From positions 43,764,001 through 43,828,000 of the forward strand of contig NC_089035.1 in the NCBI RefSeq assembly GCF_034140825.1: 64,000 nucleotides of DNA, in the 5' to 3' direction. The notes under the pieces are model-generated. The model did not search any database. It saw only the letters and a list, made by a program, of their open reading frames with translations, and was not told the origin of the DNA. Each line of letters begins with the position of its first letter. Position 1 is the first letter of the stretch. Shown here piece after piece: positions 36,201-48,367 of the stretch. Made by a program: the position numbers and the translations under genes. This stretch comes from Oryza sativa Japonica Group (taxonomy: Eukaryota; Streptophyta; Magnoliopsida; Poales; Poaceae).

Positions 36201-39200
36201 GCTCTATTAGTATAGAGATACTGGACATATTTATGCTGTAGACATTTTTTCTCTGACAGCATGCTGAACCTTGAAATTGAGTAGAGGTAGGCTAACTTCA
36301 TTAACTACATGAAGGTTGGAGGGCCTTGGACCGAGGTCGTCATGAGTTCAACTGTTCGTGTTGAACTATGACCGCGGACCCGTTAAAAACAGATTGCAAA
36401 GTGATATGCTAAGCTTGAATGAACTTTGAAACACTAGCTTATGTATCTAGAGAAACTTTATCAGTAAATGTATTTCTCGTGTGCATTAATTCAATATTTT
36501 CTGGAATGAGACATTTGAAATAGTCAAAAAATGAAGGGAACAATCCCTCGCGTCGCTCTCGCGCGGGCGGCTCGGGGGGCGAAAAACCCTAGCCGCCCGC
36601 GCCTCCACTCCCTCCCCACCGCCTTGCCGCCGCCAGAGCTCGCCGGCGGCAAAGCCGGCAGCGAGCAGGGAAGGCGGCGGCGAGGCCCTTCCTTCCTGGC
36701 GACTCCCTCCCGGCACGACGTGGACGGGACGACGCCGGCGAAGACCCTCCACCGTGGTCGGAGGTGGTGACGGCGGTGCGATGAGGGGAGGCAGCAGATC
36801 CGGCGCCTCCAAGGCCGGATCCGGCCACCACGCGCCCGGATTTGGTGCGACGGCGGCGCGAGGCGGCTGGGGGGCAGTGGCGGCGGCTCAGCGGCGGCGT
36901 GGCCGGCCCAGTGCGGCAGCCTGGGCGCGGTGGCGGCGGCTCGACGGCTGTGACGGCGGCAGCCTGGAGGCGGTGGTGGCTGGGAGCGGCGGCGGCAACA
37001 CGGCCGGCCCGGTGCGGCTGCCCGGGCGCGGCGGCTGGGAGGCGGCAGCTCGGCGTGCGGCCGGTCCGGGCTCACGCGGCTCGGCAGTGCGGCCGCGAGC
37101 CCCCATGGCGCGGGCAGGCCTCGGCAGCCAGGCAGCCAGGGTGCCGCCGCAGTGCCCTCCTCGGCCGGGTGGGCTGTGCGGCGCGGCCAGATGGGGCGCG
37201 GCGGCTGGGTGACGGGGGCGCCGGTGGGTTGTGCCGGAGCCGGAGCAGCAATAGCTTCACTGGCGTCGGCGCAAGCCCAGATGGTAGTGTAAAGGGAGCT
37301 GGCAGCGGTGGGTCGTCTTCTCCGTTGCCGGTCGTGTCACGCCCAGAAATTCCCGAATAGAATTCCAAGCAGAATGTGCATTAAAATCCCCGTCCAGGAC
37401 CGGCCGGGGTACACAAAAGACAATGTTGACATTCAGATCCACGTCTTACAAACATCATAAAAGTCTTACATAAATGCAGCGGAAAAACGAAAGACAACAG
37501 GAGCTAAGCCTTGACTAGAACTGCAGCGGGAACACCACTCCACAGGCATCCTCGACGGCACGGACGAAGCCTACTCCTCGGAGAAACCTCCATCGGACAC
37601 ATACTCGCACTCTGGGGTTGGGGGAAAATAGAGCAAGACTGAGTACTACCCACTGTACTCAGCAAGTCATACCGGAATAGGGGTATGATGCAGGGAATTA
37701 TCAAGGGAGAGCTAGAGTGGTTCATTTGCATAAAGCGAGCATTTATAAACAGAAGTTGAAAGAATTAAACAGTTGCAATAATTAATTAATATTGATCATC
37801 CGCTGTCCAACGCTATCCCACGTTGCAACAGGCCCAACCATCCACCTATACTATCCAATTTCATTAGACTAAACTAGGGTGAGACTAATCACGGTGAATC
37901 TGGTTGACCGCCCATAACCGCGGGCACGGCTATTCGAATAGTTTTACTCTGATCAGAGGTGTACAACTGTACCCACAAGACACAGCCCCACGACACGTTT
38001 CCGTGCGCCGACATGCCACCACGACATACCGGAAAGAGGCCGTGACAGGACCCTTCGCATAACCCCCTCTAGCCAAGCACACCACACCTCAGGTTTCACC
38101 CCCGTCCCCAGCGGGCGACGGGCAGTCCCCTCTCGTGCCTAGGTGAATCTGGAAGCCGCATAGGCCGTCGCAGGGCCCATCCAAACTCCATCACGCCCAC
38201 CCTTGCCTGGATGCGTCAGCTAGAGAAAAGCTACACTACAAGCCCAGCCGTTGCCCACGCTGGCTTGTGGTAAGTACGATAAGTTCTTCCAGGGCATCCC
38301 GCGAACCGGTCCTTAACTGCCATGGGTGCGACCAGCAAAACCATGCACCCACAGCCCACCATGTGATTTATTTTAATTAATCAACACCAAAGCGGTGGCA
38401 CTAATCCAACAATACCATTAGAACCAACAGTCTAAACATTAACAGGATTTTCCCCATTATATACTAGTTGAACTAAGCATGGCTAAGCAACTCCTAGTCC
38501 AACGTCTATTCATGTTATAACCCAAGCTAACAAAGGAGCAAGGTACCAAAATAGCATGGCTGTAACAATAGGTAAACATCCCATAATAACATTATAAAAC
38601 GATGCAGTATTTGAAGAAAAACAATAGAGCATTTGTAATATAGGATCAACATGTTCAAGTGACAGGTATGACTTGCCTTGCTCTGCAGCTGGAGGAACCT
38701 CGGCGACTATCTCGAAGTACACCGGAGCGTCGGAAGAACCGGAATCTAGGCGACATACAAAGCAAACAATACAAACAGGCTATAAGACTACTGAAACAGA
38801 GAACAAAACCATTTTTAATGGATTCTACGCATTTTTCTTGATTTACTCGGATGAATTAGTTATGAATTTTAGAAGATTCACTTTGTTTATTACTATAACA
38901 AAAAGTCCTTAAATAATTTATTGCGCAATAATTCCCAGGGTTGACGTCATCAGGGGGGGGGGCGCGGCGCCGACATGTGGGGCCCACCGGTCAGCGGCTC
39001 GGGAGAGAGGGAGAAGGGGCGCCGGCACGCGGGCCCCACTCGGCAGCGGCTCAAGGGGGGGGGGCGGTGCACCGTGGACCGGGACCACGCAGGTGGTCCA
39101 CCGCCGGTCCACGGGACCGACGGCCCAGATCGCCCCCGGGGCTGATCGGACGGGCGGCGGCGACCTGGCTCGGCTCGGCTCAAGGCCGGCCGACCGGCCA

Positions 39201-42200
39201 CAGCGATGGCGACGGCGCGCGCGCACGCGTTGCCGCGACGGCAATCGGCGGCGGAGGCGGCGGCGCAAAGGCGACGCGAAGGCGGCGGCGCTAAGCGGCG
39301 GCTAGGAAGGAGAGGGAGGGGAGTAGAGGGGAGAGGACGCCTCACCGAGGGTGGCCGGCGCGGAGGAAGACGACGGTGAACGGCGATGGCAAGCCACGGG
39401 AGGACGATGGCAACCGGTGGACGGGCTTCGGGGTGCCCTAAGGAAGGAGGAGAGAGAGATTAGAGAGAGGGAGATGAACCACGGCGGCCGGCATCCTTGG
39501 CCAAAGGCGGCGGTAGAGGTAGAACTCACCGGAGCGCGAGGGGATGCGAATTCCGGCGACGAATCCCGACGGAGGAAGGGCGGACGGGGTGGAGTTCGTC
39601 CTTGCGAACCCGACGGCGGCGAGCCTAGCGGCGGCTAGCGGCGGGAAAGGCGGCGGCGGGTGGGTGCACGGCGCGGGAGCGATGGGGAGCACGAGGGAGT
39701 TCAGCGAAATGGGGAAAAAGAGAGAGGGGGCGACGGCGGAGCTTAAATAGGGGAGGGGAGTCCCGGACGTGGCCGGTAGGGGCGAGATTCTGCCGGCCAA
39801 CGTGGGGGAGTGGGAGAGGAGAGAGAGAGGCGGGATTCGAAAATCGAATCCCGGCCATCTCGGGCGCGGGCGCGGGCGGGAGAGAGAGGGGAGTGGGCGC
39901 GGGAGGTGCGGCGCATGCGCGGGCGTGACCGACGTGGCCCGGAGGAGGCGGAGGCGTGGGCGCGGCGGCGCAGGCGCGAGGTAGGAGACGGGCCCGACAG
40001 GTGGGGCCCACCTGTCGGCGTCCCGGGTGGAAGGAGGGAGGCGGCCGGCCTAGCTGGGCCTTGGCCTTCGGCCGGCCCAGCGGAGGGGAGAGGAGGAAGG
40101 AGAATGGGCCGGCGGCCCACTCGAAAAGAAAAGGGGGAAAAAGAAAAAGAAAAAGGAAGAAAAGGATTTTCCCTGGAATTAAAATATTGCTTGCTCAATT
40201 TTAATTGGTTAAAATTATTTCTAGGGCTCTGAAAATTCCACTAAAAATCCTGTTAGTGACTTTCGACATGTAGAACTCAAGAAAAATTCCACATGCCAGA
40301 TTCGATTATTATTTGTATTACTTTCTTAGGGTTTTCTCTTAGATTTGCACCGGCATTTTCTTAGGGTCATTTATAAATTAAATTTTAGGCTTGGGAGGAG
40401 AACTTCAGGGTGTGACAGGTCGGCACCCTCGCCCTTCTTGGAGCTCCTCCCCTTCTCTGTGGGGAGTTTCTGGGTTGGATTGAGGCGGCAGCTCGTCAGC
40501 GGGGGAAGCCTAGGCTGCCAAAGCAATGCCATCCAGTCCCGGGTTCTCCTTTCGTCCAAAGCTGGCGAGGAGGCCAGCGGGTGGTGGAACGGAGGGGTCC
40601 TGGGCCAGCTCTCAGGCAAGGTTGTCAGGATCGGGATAATAGGTAGTATCGTTTTACTCAAAGTAATATCGTACCGTAGGATCGTATTGTAGTATCGGGA
40701 TACTATGGGATTTTCTTTTTTTAAGTTTAATTAATATTTATATTAATTATATATAGCCATTCTATATTAAAAAAATATAGTAATGATATATGTCATGCAA
40801 ATAGAGATATTTATCGAGAGAAACCACGTTGGTTTTGATATATTTAGCTGATTTTTATATAAATTTGAGCATATTTATTTATATTATTTATTTGAAACCA
40901 TGTTATTTTAAATAATATTTTGTAGTATCGTAGGGATCATAGAATCGGGATACCACCTAAAATTTTGTAGGATCGTGTAGTAATGAATAGTATGATCGAG
41001 ATACTATGAATATTAGGATACTATGTGGGATCGGTATCGTTTCGGCTTGGTAGGATCGTATTATCGTAAGATACTAGAATACGAATCGGGATACTGACAA
41101 CCTTGCTCTCAGGGGCGGTGGTTGATGTCGGCTGACGGAGGGGCGTCAGTGCGGTGTGGTTCAATGAAGTCGGCCGACGGAGGGGCGTTGGTGTGGTATG
41201 GCGGAAGCTACGTGTTGCCATTTGTCTGTGTGGTGGTTCTGAGTTGGTGGACGGCGATTTGCAGTCAAGGTTGTAGGGTCCCAGGCGAAAGCCTAGTCCG
41301 GTGGTTCACCGGGCCGGCAGCGGCTACGTCTTCGGGCGTCGTAACCTCCTTGGGGCGTTGTCGAGGGGTATCCTCTTCCTTTCTTGATGAGCTTCTCTGG
41401 GTGAAAACCACATCTTTTTTAGATGGGCGATGGCGGCATCCTGGATGTCGTGACCACCGTGGTGGCATCGTTTTCAGAGTCTTGTCTCTGTGGTGTTGCC
41501 GTAGGCCTAGCGGCGTTCGGCCACGCTTAGCGGGGGTCGTTTGGTGCTAGGCTTCACCCTCAGCGGTTTGTGCTTGGGTGGTAGCGCGTGGTGTGTGGTC
41601 ATGCACCTTGGTGCATTGTGATGTTTTTTTCTTGTAATTTTTACTCCTTCTTAATACATTCGGATGGCCTCCTTCGGCCTTCCCGGCGAAAAAAATAGTC
41701 AAAAAGTTATCATTCTGTAATAGCTTTGGCATGATATAAGAAAATGGTCTCTGCTTGTATTTTAAATTCAAAGAATGGAAACAGGGAAGTCAAATCCTCT
41801 CAGAGCAAAGGCATTGGGATTCCTCTGATTCTGCGCGCATTTCTTCGGGTTTTCTCTGCCATGTCACTTAAAGGTGCTATGCTAGTAGCATATTTTTCTT
41901 GTTTTGCATTTAGCCTGACAGCCCCTTTAGGTTAGATACTAAAGAGTTTCTGTTGATGTCCAATGGCATGATTACAACGTCTTTAGAACTCGAAGAGATG
42001 GCCATGGAGGCTGCTGAAAGTGATGGTAGGCTTGCCAGATGTCCTTTGAAGAATATGGAGAGAGAAATCCATGCTCACCGCAGGTTGCTCTTGCACTTCG
42101 CTGAAATGATTCAGGGCCATTCTGCAGCTATTGAGGTGAGGGCACCAAGAATAACAAGAGTTTTGTCTATTAAAAAAGTAACCTACAATTCCAAATATCC

Positions 42201-42984
42201 TTTTGCATTTTCCCATTCTGTCAGCACTTATGTTTTATGGTATGTATGAAAACAATGTTGCTATTGTTCTTAAGTAGAAACATATTCATACGATTATAAG
42301 TGGCTATGTAAAGGAATGCACTTGGCAAATTATACACATGCATTCTTTGACAAAGACGAATACTCCCTCTAATCCAAAATATAAGTCATTTTTAGCTCTC
42401 TCAATTCTGCTCCAAATTTAAGTCATGCCAGAATTTCAATGCATTGTTTTCTGTTACATAAATGCTGCTTCTCTCATGAATAAATTGCCCATGTTTTCCA
42501 ATGCAAAAATAATTTAAGGCCATCAAATTCATTAGTCACTTTTATTACTCTTTGTGCACAACTCCAAAACGACCTATATTTTGGATCAGAGGAAGTAAGA
42601 CACACACACATATATACAACTCAGGCATGGATGTTCCAATATAGTAAGTTAGTAATCATATTTCATGATTATTACAGTGTTTGGGAGATTAATTCACCAA
42701 TTAAAAATTTGAATACATACTATACTAAAAAAATAGGGACACAAATTGAAATTATCATGAAAGACTTGAGTGAAGCAAAACTTCAATTAAACAGTAAAAT
42801 TGAATAATCTAATTTAATTTCTATATTGCAGCAACTTGAAATTGTTGATGGCCCTGCCTCTAGGAGCATGCATCCATTCAGAAAAGAAATGGCCAAAGAT
42901 CTACTTGTCGGCGAGCTCCGAGTTTTGGAAAGTGCTCATGCATGGGTTGCAAATTATTGTGAAACAATAAAGATTCCACAATAA
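33212..42984 (+). CDS. SET-domain protein methyltransferase (Rubisco LSMT-like family)
   Basis: Fifteen coding exons: 33212-33271, 33360-33475, 33574-33637, 33739-33849, 33940-33999, 34133-34240, 34339-34408, 35001-35041, 35143-35223, 35362-35397, 35592-35675, 36007-36137, 41785-41873, 41987-42135, 42832-42984. The frame is kept and gives 450 aa. It resembles Arabidopsis At3g55080 (about 463 aa) as I recall it. Split SET domain: SSAFGRSLFASEPIQEGDCI near the start, SSRAWRTPRGVLLIPFADFLNHDG (the catalytic NHD), NYAVGEQVMIRYGKYSNATL with the cofactor-site tyrosine. A C-terminal Rubisco-substrate-binding-like helical domain follows (GRLARCPLKNMEREIHAH). The Ala/Arg-rich N-terminus could be a plastid or mitochondrial transit peptide. 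The substrate is unknown. Intron 12 carries a 5.2-kb nested insertion. Confidence 0.92.
37335..40417. mobile_element. solo LTR of a Gypsy-type retrotransposon (fossil)
   Basis: 3083 bp starting TGTCACGCCC and ending GGGTGTGACA (short TG...CA inverted ends), flanked by a perfect 5-bp target duplication GGTCG (37330-37334 and 40418-40422). The length and the TGTCACGCCC start fit the long-LTR rice Gypsy families (RIRE3/RIRE8-like), but the exact family is inference. Only one LTR is present and no internal region, so it is a recombination relic. The perfect duplication suggests moderate age. It inserted into the LINE-like element around it. Confidence 0.8.
40617..41105. mobile_element. hAT-like MITE nested in the LINE-like element
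   Basis: 489 bp with perfect 12-bp inverted ends CAAGGTTGTCAG / CTGACAACCTTG and a perfect 8-bp target duplication CTCTCAGG (40609-40616, 41106-41113). The interior has many scattered TAGTATCGGGATAC-type half-palindromes around an AT-rich core. No coding capacity. Confidence 0.85.
42363..42595. mobile_element. Stowaway-like MITE in SET gene intron 14
   Basis: 233 bp. CTCCCTCTAATCCAAAATAT at the left matches, inverted, ATATTTTGGATCAGAGGAAG at the right. TA flanks both sides (42361-42362, 42596-42597). It lies wholly within the intron between coding exons 14 and 15. Confidence 0.85.
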
Positions 42985-43694
42985 TCTCATCGAGGCAATG
43001 CCGCTTTGACAGGAGCAGGAAAGGGAGTTTAACATCAGAGTCACTGTTCCATGCATGGAAGACACTTGTCTCTCTGGCGTATGTCAACTTATTCAAAGAG
43101 AAAAAATAAATCCCCTGCCAACATATAGGCTGGTATCTTAAGCCTGTTCGAAATGTATGAATTTTGCAGGAATTTCAGAGGCTTGATATTTTTTTCATTA
43201 AATTCATGAATTCTAAATGGCCTTTACCTATTTATCTCATGTGAGAAGATTGATAATTAATCAGATTGCCTTTGGAACAATATGAAATGTCGCTCTTCTT
43301 TCTGAAAGAATATAGCAAGTAATTTAGAAGTAGAACCCTATTCCATTCCATCGTGGGGCACAGCTAGGTAGCAGTATTGTGTGCCTGTTGTCTCATTTGA
43401 TCTGCCATTTCAGCGCAGTTATTATTTTTCCTATCTGCATTTAAGCAATTCTATTATGTACATGTTTGTGCATCTGCTGTGTGTTCTCCTTTCCTTTAAC
43501 CTCTCACCATCTTAACTATATTTAGCCATTGAATGGACTTGGCTATGAGCCTCTCAATGGCATCTCCTCCCTCCTCCTTTCTTGCTCTTTTCATTTGCCA
43601 CTTCTCTGTTCTCGTGTGTTAGTTTTCATGCACAGGAAAGACTAATGCTTTGGATTTTGGAGAAGGTGAAGGAGGAAGAGACAGAGGAGGCAGG
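42985..43694. other. spacer between the SET and NET2 genes
   Basis: Same-strand spacer holding the SET 3' UTR and the NET2 promoter/5' UTR. A second in-frame ATG for the NET2-like protein lies at 43650. Confidence 0.45.
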
Positions 43695-46600
43695 ATGCTG
43701 CAGCGGGCGGCGAGCAATGCGTATTCATGGTGGTGGGCGAGCCACATCCGCACCAAGCAGTCCAAATGGCTTGATAGCCATCTCCAAGGTGACCGTCCAA
43801 TATATAATCTTGATCTTTTTTATCATATATTTGATTTCTGTGAGTTATGTATGTACTTATATGGGAGATTTGTTGGTTTGTTCAATCCTAGAAGTTCTTC
43901 AATGGGGAGAATAACGAAATTATTCTAAGCCTTCCATCCATGTGATTCTTGATATGAGGCTACAGATATTCTTATTTGGAGTAGCACGAGATCTCACATC
44001 TCTAAATTAATACACATAACCTCTTCACTTTTCTGGGTAAATCTGCACAATCATAATCAGCTTAGGCTTGTTGATCTGAAGATTAAACATGTATTGCTTA
44101 TGGGAATGGGACTGAGGATCAATTTGGACCAAATCGAATGTGTAAATTCCTGAACCTCCAGAACTGAGGTGAATGCATATGCGTACAATTGATATGATGC
44201 AACCTGATAAAGGGGACAAAGAAACATTATACATCTAGATGGAAAACAATCGCCTTAAAAATATATTAAATTTACTTTAGAATATTGTCATATCAGGAAA
44301 CTGTTTCTCCTGTTTGGGAGCTTTATTCCTGTGTTTTCAGCAGTTTCTGTTGCAGTTATACTTGCTAGCAAAACAAAATAATGTTGATACCCGTGACATA
44401 ATTAGGGCCTTTTTGAAGCTATGAAACCAATAATGTATGTGAAATCTTATCTGCTGTAAAATCATCATAGAAATTTGTGTTTCTGATCCCATGAAATGGT
44501 CTTGTGGATATATATGCAGATATGGAACACAGAGTGAAGTGCATGCTCTTACTCCTTGGAGAGGAAGCTGATTCCTTTTCAAAAAGGGCAGAGATGTACT
44601 ACAAAAGGCGGCCGGAGGTGATCACTCAAGTGGAAGAAGTATACAGGGCGTACAGGGGTCTAGCTGACCGGTATGACATCATTTCAGGGGAACTGCACAA
44701 AGCAAACCATACCATCGCGACAGCTTTCCCTGACCAAGTGCAGTATGCAATGCTAGAAGAGGAAGATGACAATATCCCCAAGGCATTTACCCCAGTCGAT
44801 CCACGTAAAATTCACAAGTCGACTGTTGACGGATTGATGAAGAAGAAGAAAGGAGGAGAGCAGCCTGCAGGGTCGATGAACAAGAACACGACGTCAGCTC
44901 CAATCGACAAGGACAACGCACGGGAGGAGATCAGCAGACTACAGAAAGAGATACTTGTGATGCAGACCGAGAAAGAATTCATCAAAAGCTCGTACGAGAG
45001 TGGCATTGCAAAGTACTGGGATCTTGAGAAGCAAATCAATGACATGCAGGAACAGGTGTGCCATTTCCAAGATAAGTTTGATGAAAGTGCGGTGATTGAG
45101 GATGATGAAGCCCGGGCACTGATGACAGCAACAGCCCTTAAATCTTGTGAAGACACCATTGTCAAACTGCAGGAACAGCGGAAGACATCTGCTAGCCAGG
45201 CAATGGGCGAGTCAGAAAGAGTCAAGGTTCTACGTGAGAAGCTCAAGGCTGTAATGGAGGGGCATGGGAAATCCTTGCCGGATTCTCCAGATCCTTGTGA
45301 TAAAAACGTGAGGAAGAATCATGGCTTTGAGATGGAAGAGGTACAGCATATCAAACTGGGTGAATTTGAGACGCAGACAGTGCTCGAGAAGATCAAGGAA
45401 CATTTTGAGAGGGACGGCAGCATCTCGGTGGCAGAAATCACAGAACATATCGATGAACTTGTTAACAAGGTGGTTGATTTGGAGCTTATGGTGTCATCGC
45501 AGAGCTCACAGATAGACAGGCTGTGTCGAGAGAACAGCGAGTTGGAGAGTTGTCTGCAGAGTCTGGAGGAAGAGAATGTGAGTGACCCAGATAAAGTAAA
45601 TGAGAAGCTGAAGAAGCTAGAAGAGGAGCTGGTGAGAGTGCAGGCTCTTGAAAGCTGCTTCCACAAAGACGAGAGCACGATCCGCTCGAACTTCAGCGAA
45701 GCCATAAGCAGACTGAGTGGTATATCAGAGATGTTGCAGTCATCTGAACACGGTGGTGTAGGAGGCACATTGGCAGTGGCGGATGGGAAGGAGGAGGAGG
45801 AGGACAATGATGCAGGAGGCATAGATGATGTTGCTGAACCCCAGGTCCAGACGGAGGCTGCATCTGATGACGTTGATCCTGCGGGTAAATCAACAGCTGA
45901 CGTTGATCCTGCGGGTAAATCAACAGCGACGCAGGAGGAGGCCCAGGCGGTGGACGTTGGACAGGAGAAAGCAGGAGGATGTTCGCGGGAGAGAGGGTCG
46001 TTGGTACGGCTGCGTCACATCTCCTCCGACGACCTGGGAGGCTGTGACGATGAAGCTCCAGCTGCAGTGGATGACCCCGATGGCATGCGGAAGCAGAAGA
46101 AAGGACAAGAAGGAGAAGGGGTTGAAGAAGAGAAGAAGGTTATCCTGGTGGCGGAGTACAGGGCGCTCCTTGAGGAAAACAAGGATGCCAAGAGGAGGCT
46201 GGCTGAGGTGGAGAAGACGAACCAGGAGTGCATGCATGAGATCCGGTCGCTGCGTGAGCTGCTCAGCAGTGGCTCATCCGAGGCAGGAGCGGCAGCAGCA
46301 GGAGGAGGAGGAGGAGGAGGAGACAGCAGCGGAGGTCGGCGCGGCCATCGAAGGACGCCGAGCTATTCGCTGGGACATCACAGGAAGCAGAGCCTGTCGT
46401 CCATCTCGAGGATGATCAGAATGGGGTCGACCATCCATGAAGGCGACGAGAGCGAGAAGGTGAAAGCTGAGGAGCTGCGGTTGCCAGCGGTGGCCACATC
46501 GTCGTCGCCTCTGGAGAACAAGTTACGCAAGGACATCGACACGCTGCTGGAGGAGAACCTCGAGTTCTGGATGAAGTTCAGCTCGTCCCTGCAGCGGGTG

Positions 46601-47218
46601 CAGGAGTTCCAGCGCAAGCACGACGAGCTGATGCAGCAGCTGCAGCCGGCGGCCACCGACGGCAACAGTGACACCAAGCAGAAGCAGAAGCAGGAGCAGC
46701 AGCTGAGGGCGCTCAAGACGGAGCTGCAGGTGTGGTCGGAGCAGAACGCGATGCTGCGAGGGGAGCTGCAGTGCAGGTTCGCGGCCCTGTGCGACGTGCA
46801 GGAGGAGATCACGGCGGCACTGGAACAAGGAGGAGGAGGAGGAGAGTTCACGTCGTACCAGGCGGCCAAGTTCCAGGGCGAGGTGCTCAACATGCAGCAG
46901 GAGAACAACCGGGTTTCCGACGAGCTGCAGGCCGGCCAGGACCACGTCAAGGGCCTCCAGGCCCAGATCGAGAAGAAGCTGCAGCACGGGGGCGTCACCC
47001 TGCCTGACGCCGACGGACCTGCAGCCGGAGCCGGAGCCGGAGCCACAACCCCGCCGCCGCTGCCATTGACGCGCGTCGCCTCCAAGTCCAAGGTGCCCCT
47101 GCAGTCCTTTCTGTTCCCGGCCAAGGCCAAGAAGCCGTCGCTGCTGGCGCGCGTCACCCCTGTCCTCCAGAAGCAGCAGCCCGATCTCAGGTTCCTTGCC
47201 AAGCTGCAACCGAGGTAG
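43695..47218 (+). CDS. NET2-type (KIP1-like) actin-binding coiled-coil protein
   Basis: Exons 43695-43788 and 44520-47218 give about 930 aa. Residues about 10-90 form a NAB (NET actin-binding) domain: AYSWWWASHIRTKQSKWLDSHLQ, LGEEADSFSKRAEMYYKRRPE, YRAYRGLADRYD. The rest is mostly heptad-rich coiled coil with an acidic middle (about 410-520) and a Gly-rich run before the RTPSYSLGHHRKQSLSS segment; SLENKLRKDIDTLLEENLEFW is a conserved NET2 block. NET2 proteins link actin filaments to the plasma membrane, chiefly in pollen, and petunia KIP1 binds a receptor kinase; the role here is inferred from family. The start at 43695 (MLQRAASNAYSWW) is the family norm. A 30-bp in-frame tandem duplication lies at 45869-45928. 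Confidence 0.94.
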
Positions 47219-47439
47219 CTCCTCTCTTCTCTACTTCCACCATTGCATTCCGCCCTTCCTTCGATTTGGACTTCTTTCCCAACTGTAACCTCGCTCATTC
47301 CTTGTAACATCTCAATTTTGGACATGCATAATGGGTCTTGATAGATAACGACTGCAATTAGTTCTACTTCTGAAATGGGCTATACGTACAATCTGTGTAT
47401 ATGACTCATGTCCGACTCAACTATTGTTTTACTAGCTCC
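47219..47439. other. 3' UTR side of the NET2 gene
   Basis: Likely 3' UTR and terminator region. No other feature. Confidence 0.4.
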
Positions 47440-48300
47440 TATAGAGATAAGCTGATCCTAAGGATCAACTTCCCATAACTATTATTTTCCTATCTCCATA
47501 GAGATAAGCTGATTGTAAGGATTGATGGATGAGAAGTAGTTGGATCAGTCTTATAAAAGACGCATAACTATTGTTTTCCTATCTCCATAGAGATAAGCTG
47601 ATCAATATCTCCATAGAGAGAAGCTGATTGTAAGAATTAATGGATTCCTATCTCCATAGAGATAAGCTGATTGTAAGGATTGATGAATGAAAAATAGTTG
47701 GATCAGTGTTATAAAAGACAACTAATTGTAAGAATTGATGTATGAAAAGTAGTTGGATCAGTTTTATAAAACACGCATAACTGTTGTTTTCCTATCTCCA
47801 TAGAGATAACCTGATTGTGAGAATTGATGGATTCCTATCTCCATAGAGATAAGCTGATTGTAAGAATTGAGAAGTAGTTGGATCAGTGTTATAAAAGGCG
47901 GGAAAAGATGGTTGGAGGAAGATGATAGTAAGGATTACTATTGTTTTCCTATCTCAGATAAGCTGATTGTAAGGATTGATGGATGAGAAGTAGTTGGATC
48001 GGTGTTATAAAAGACGCATAACTATTGTTTTCCAAGCTGATTGTAAGGATTGGTGTATGAGAAGTAGTTGGATCAGTCTTATAAAAGACATAACTATTAT
48101 TTTCCTGGTTAGATAAGTGTTATAAAAGACGTTCTTATCCCCGTAGAGATAAGCTGATTGTAAGGTTTGATAGATGAGTAGTAGTTGGATCAGCGTTATA
48201 AAAGATGGGAAATAGTGGTTGGAGAGAGGGTTGATGGATGAAACGTGGTTGGATCAGTGTTATAAAAGATGAAAAACGGTGGTGAAATGGAATGAGTACC
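47440..48300. repeat. degenerate tandem repeat, unit ~90 bp
   Basis: About eight to ten irregular copies of two alternating modules: ATCTCCATAGAGATAAGCTG plus ATTGTAAGGATTGATGGATG, and AGTAGTTGGATCAGTGTTAT plus AAAAGACGCATAACTATTGT. Some copies lack one module. CTCCATAGAG is itself a near-palindrome. No reading frame runs through it. It lies in the convergent spacer between the NET2 and COQ5 genes. Confidence 0.75.
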
Positions 48301-48367
48301 GTTAAGCGATTAATCGAATTACGGATAATTAATCAGGATTAAACGGAATTTTGGCGTTCACACTAAT

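Larger units (their letters stand above)
36531..41692 (+). mobile_element. non-autonomous LINE-like retroposon with nested insertions
   Basis: The ends are defined by a 13-bp direct repeat AAATAGTCAAAAA (36518-36530 and 41693-41705) and an A tail at 41689-41692 and following. The left part (36531-37334) is very GC-rich, like a LINE 5' region. The right part (40423-41688) ends with TTAATACATTCGGATGGCCT and a pyrimidine-rich tail typical of rice non-LTR elements. After removing the two inserts at 37335-40417 and 40617-41105, about 1.6 kb of element remains with no sustained reading frame, so it depended on enzymes made elsewhere. It lies in intron 12 of the SET gene, sense orientation. Confidence 0.75.

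Noticed and set aside
36524-37368. Several GC-rich open frames, Arg/Gly/Ala-rich, on both strands
   Set aside because: They lie in the GC-rich end of the LINE-like retroposon and have no domain; compositional artefact.
38918-40232. Many overlapping open frames in a GC-rich block
   Set aside because: This is the solo LTR; the frames are composition-driven and not genes.
41944-41986. Extending SET exon 14 leftward through the open frame before 41987 (FLLMSNGMITT...)
   Set aside because: Only splicing from 41873 to 41987 keeps frame and gives the family sequence SLKELEEMAMEAAESDGRLAR; the leftward extension has no compatible donor/acceptor pair of plausible intron length.
46378-47325. Long minus-strand open frames over the end of the NET2-like gene
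   Set aside because: Antisense to a well-supported coiled-coil coding region; Cys/Ser-rich translation reflects the reverse of Gln/Glu/Leu codons.
47440-48300. CRISPR-like or satellite RNA locus
   Set aside because: Modules are tandem and degenerate, not separated by unique spacers; no cas-like or RNA-gene features nearby.
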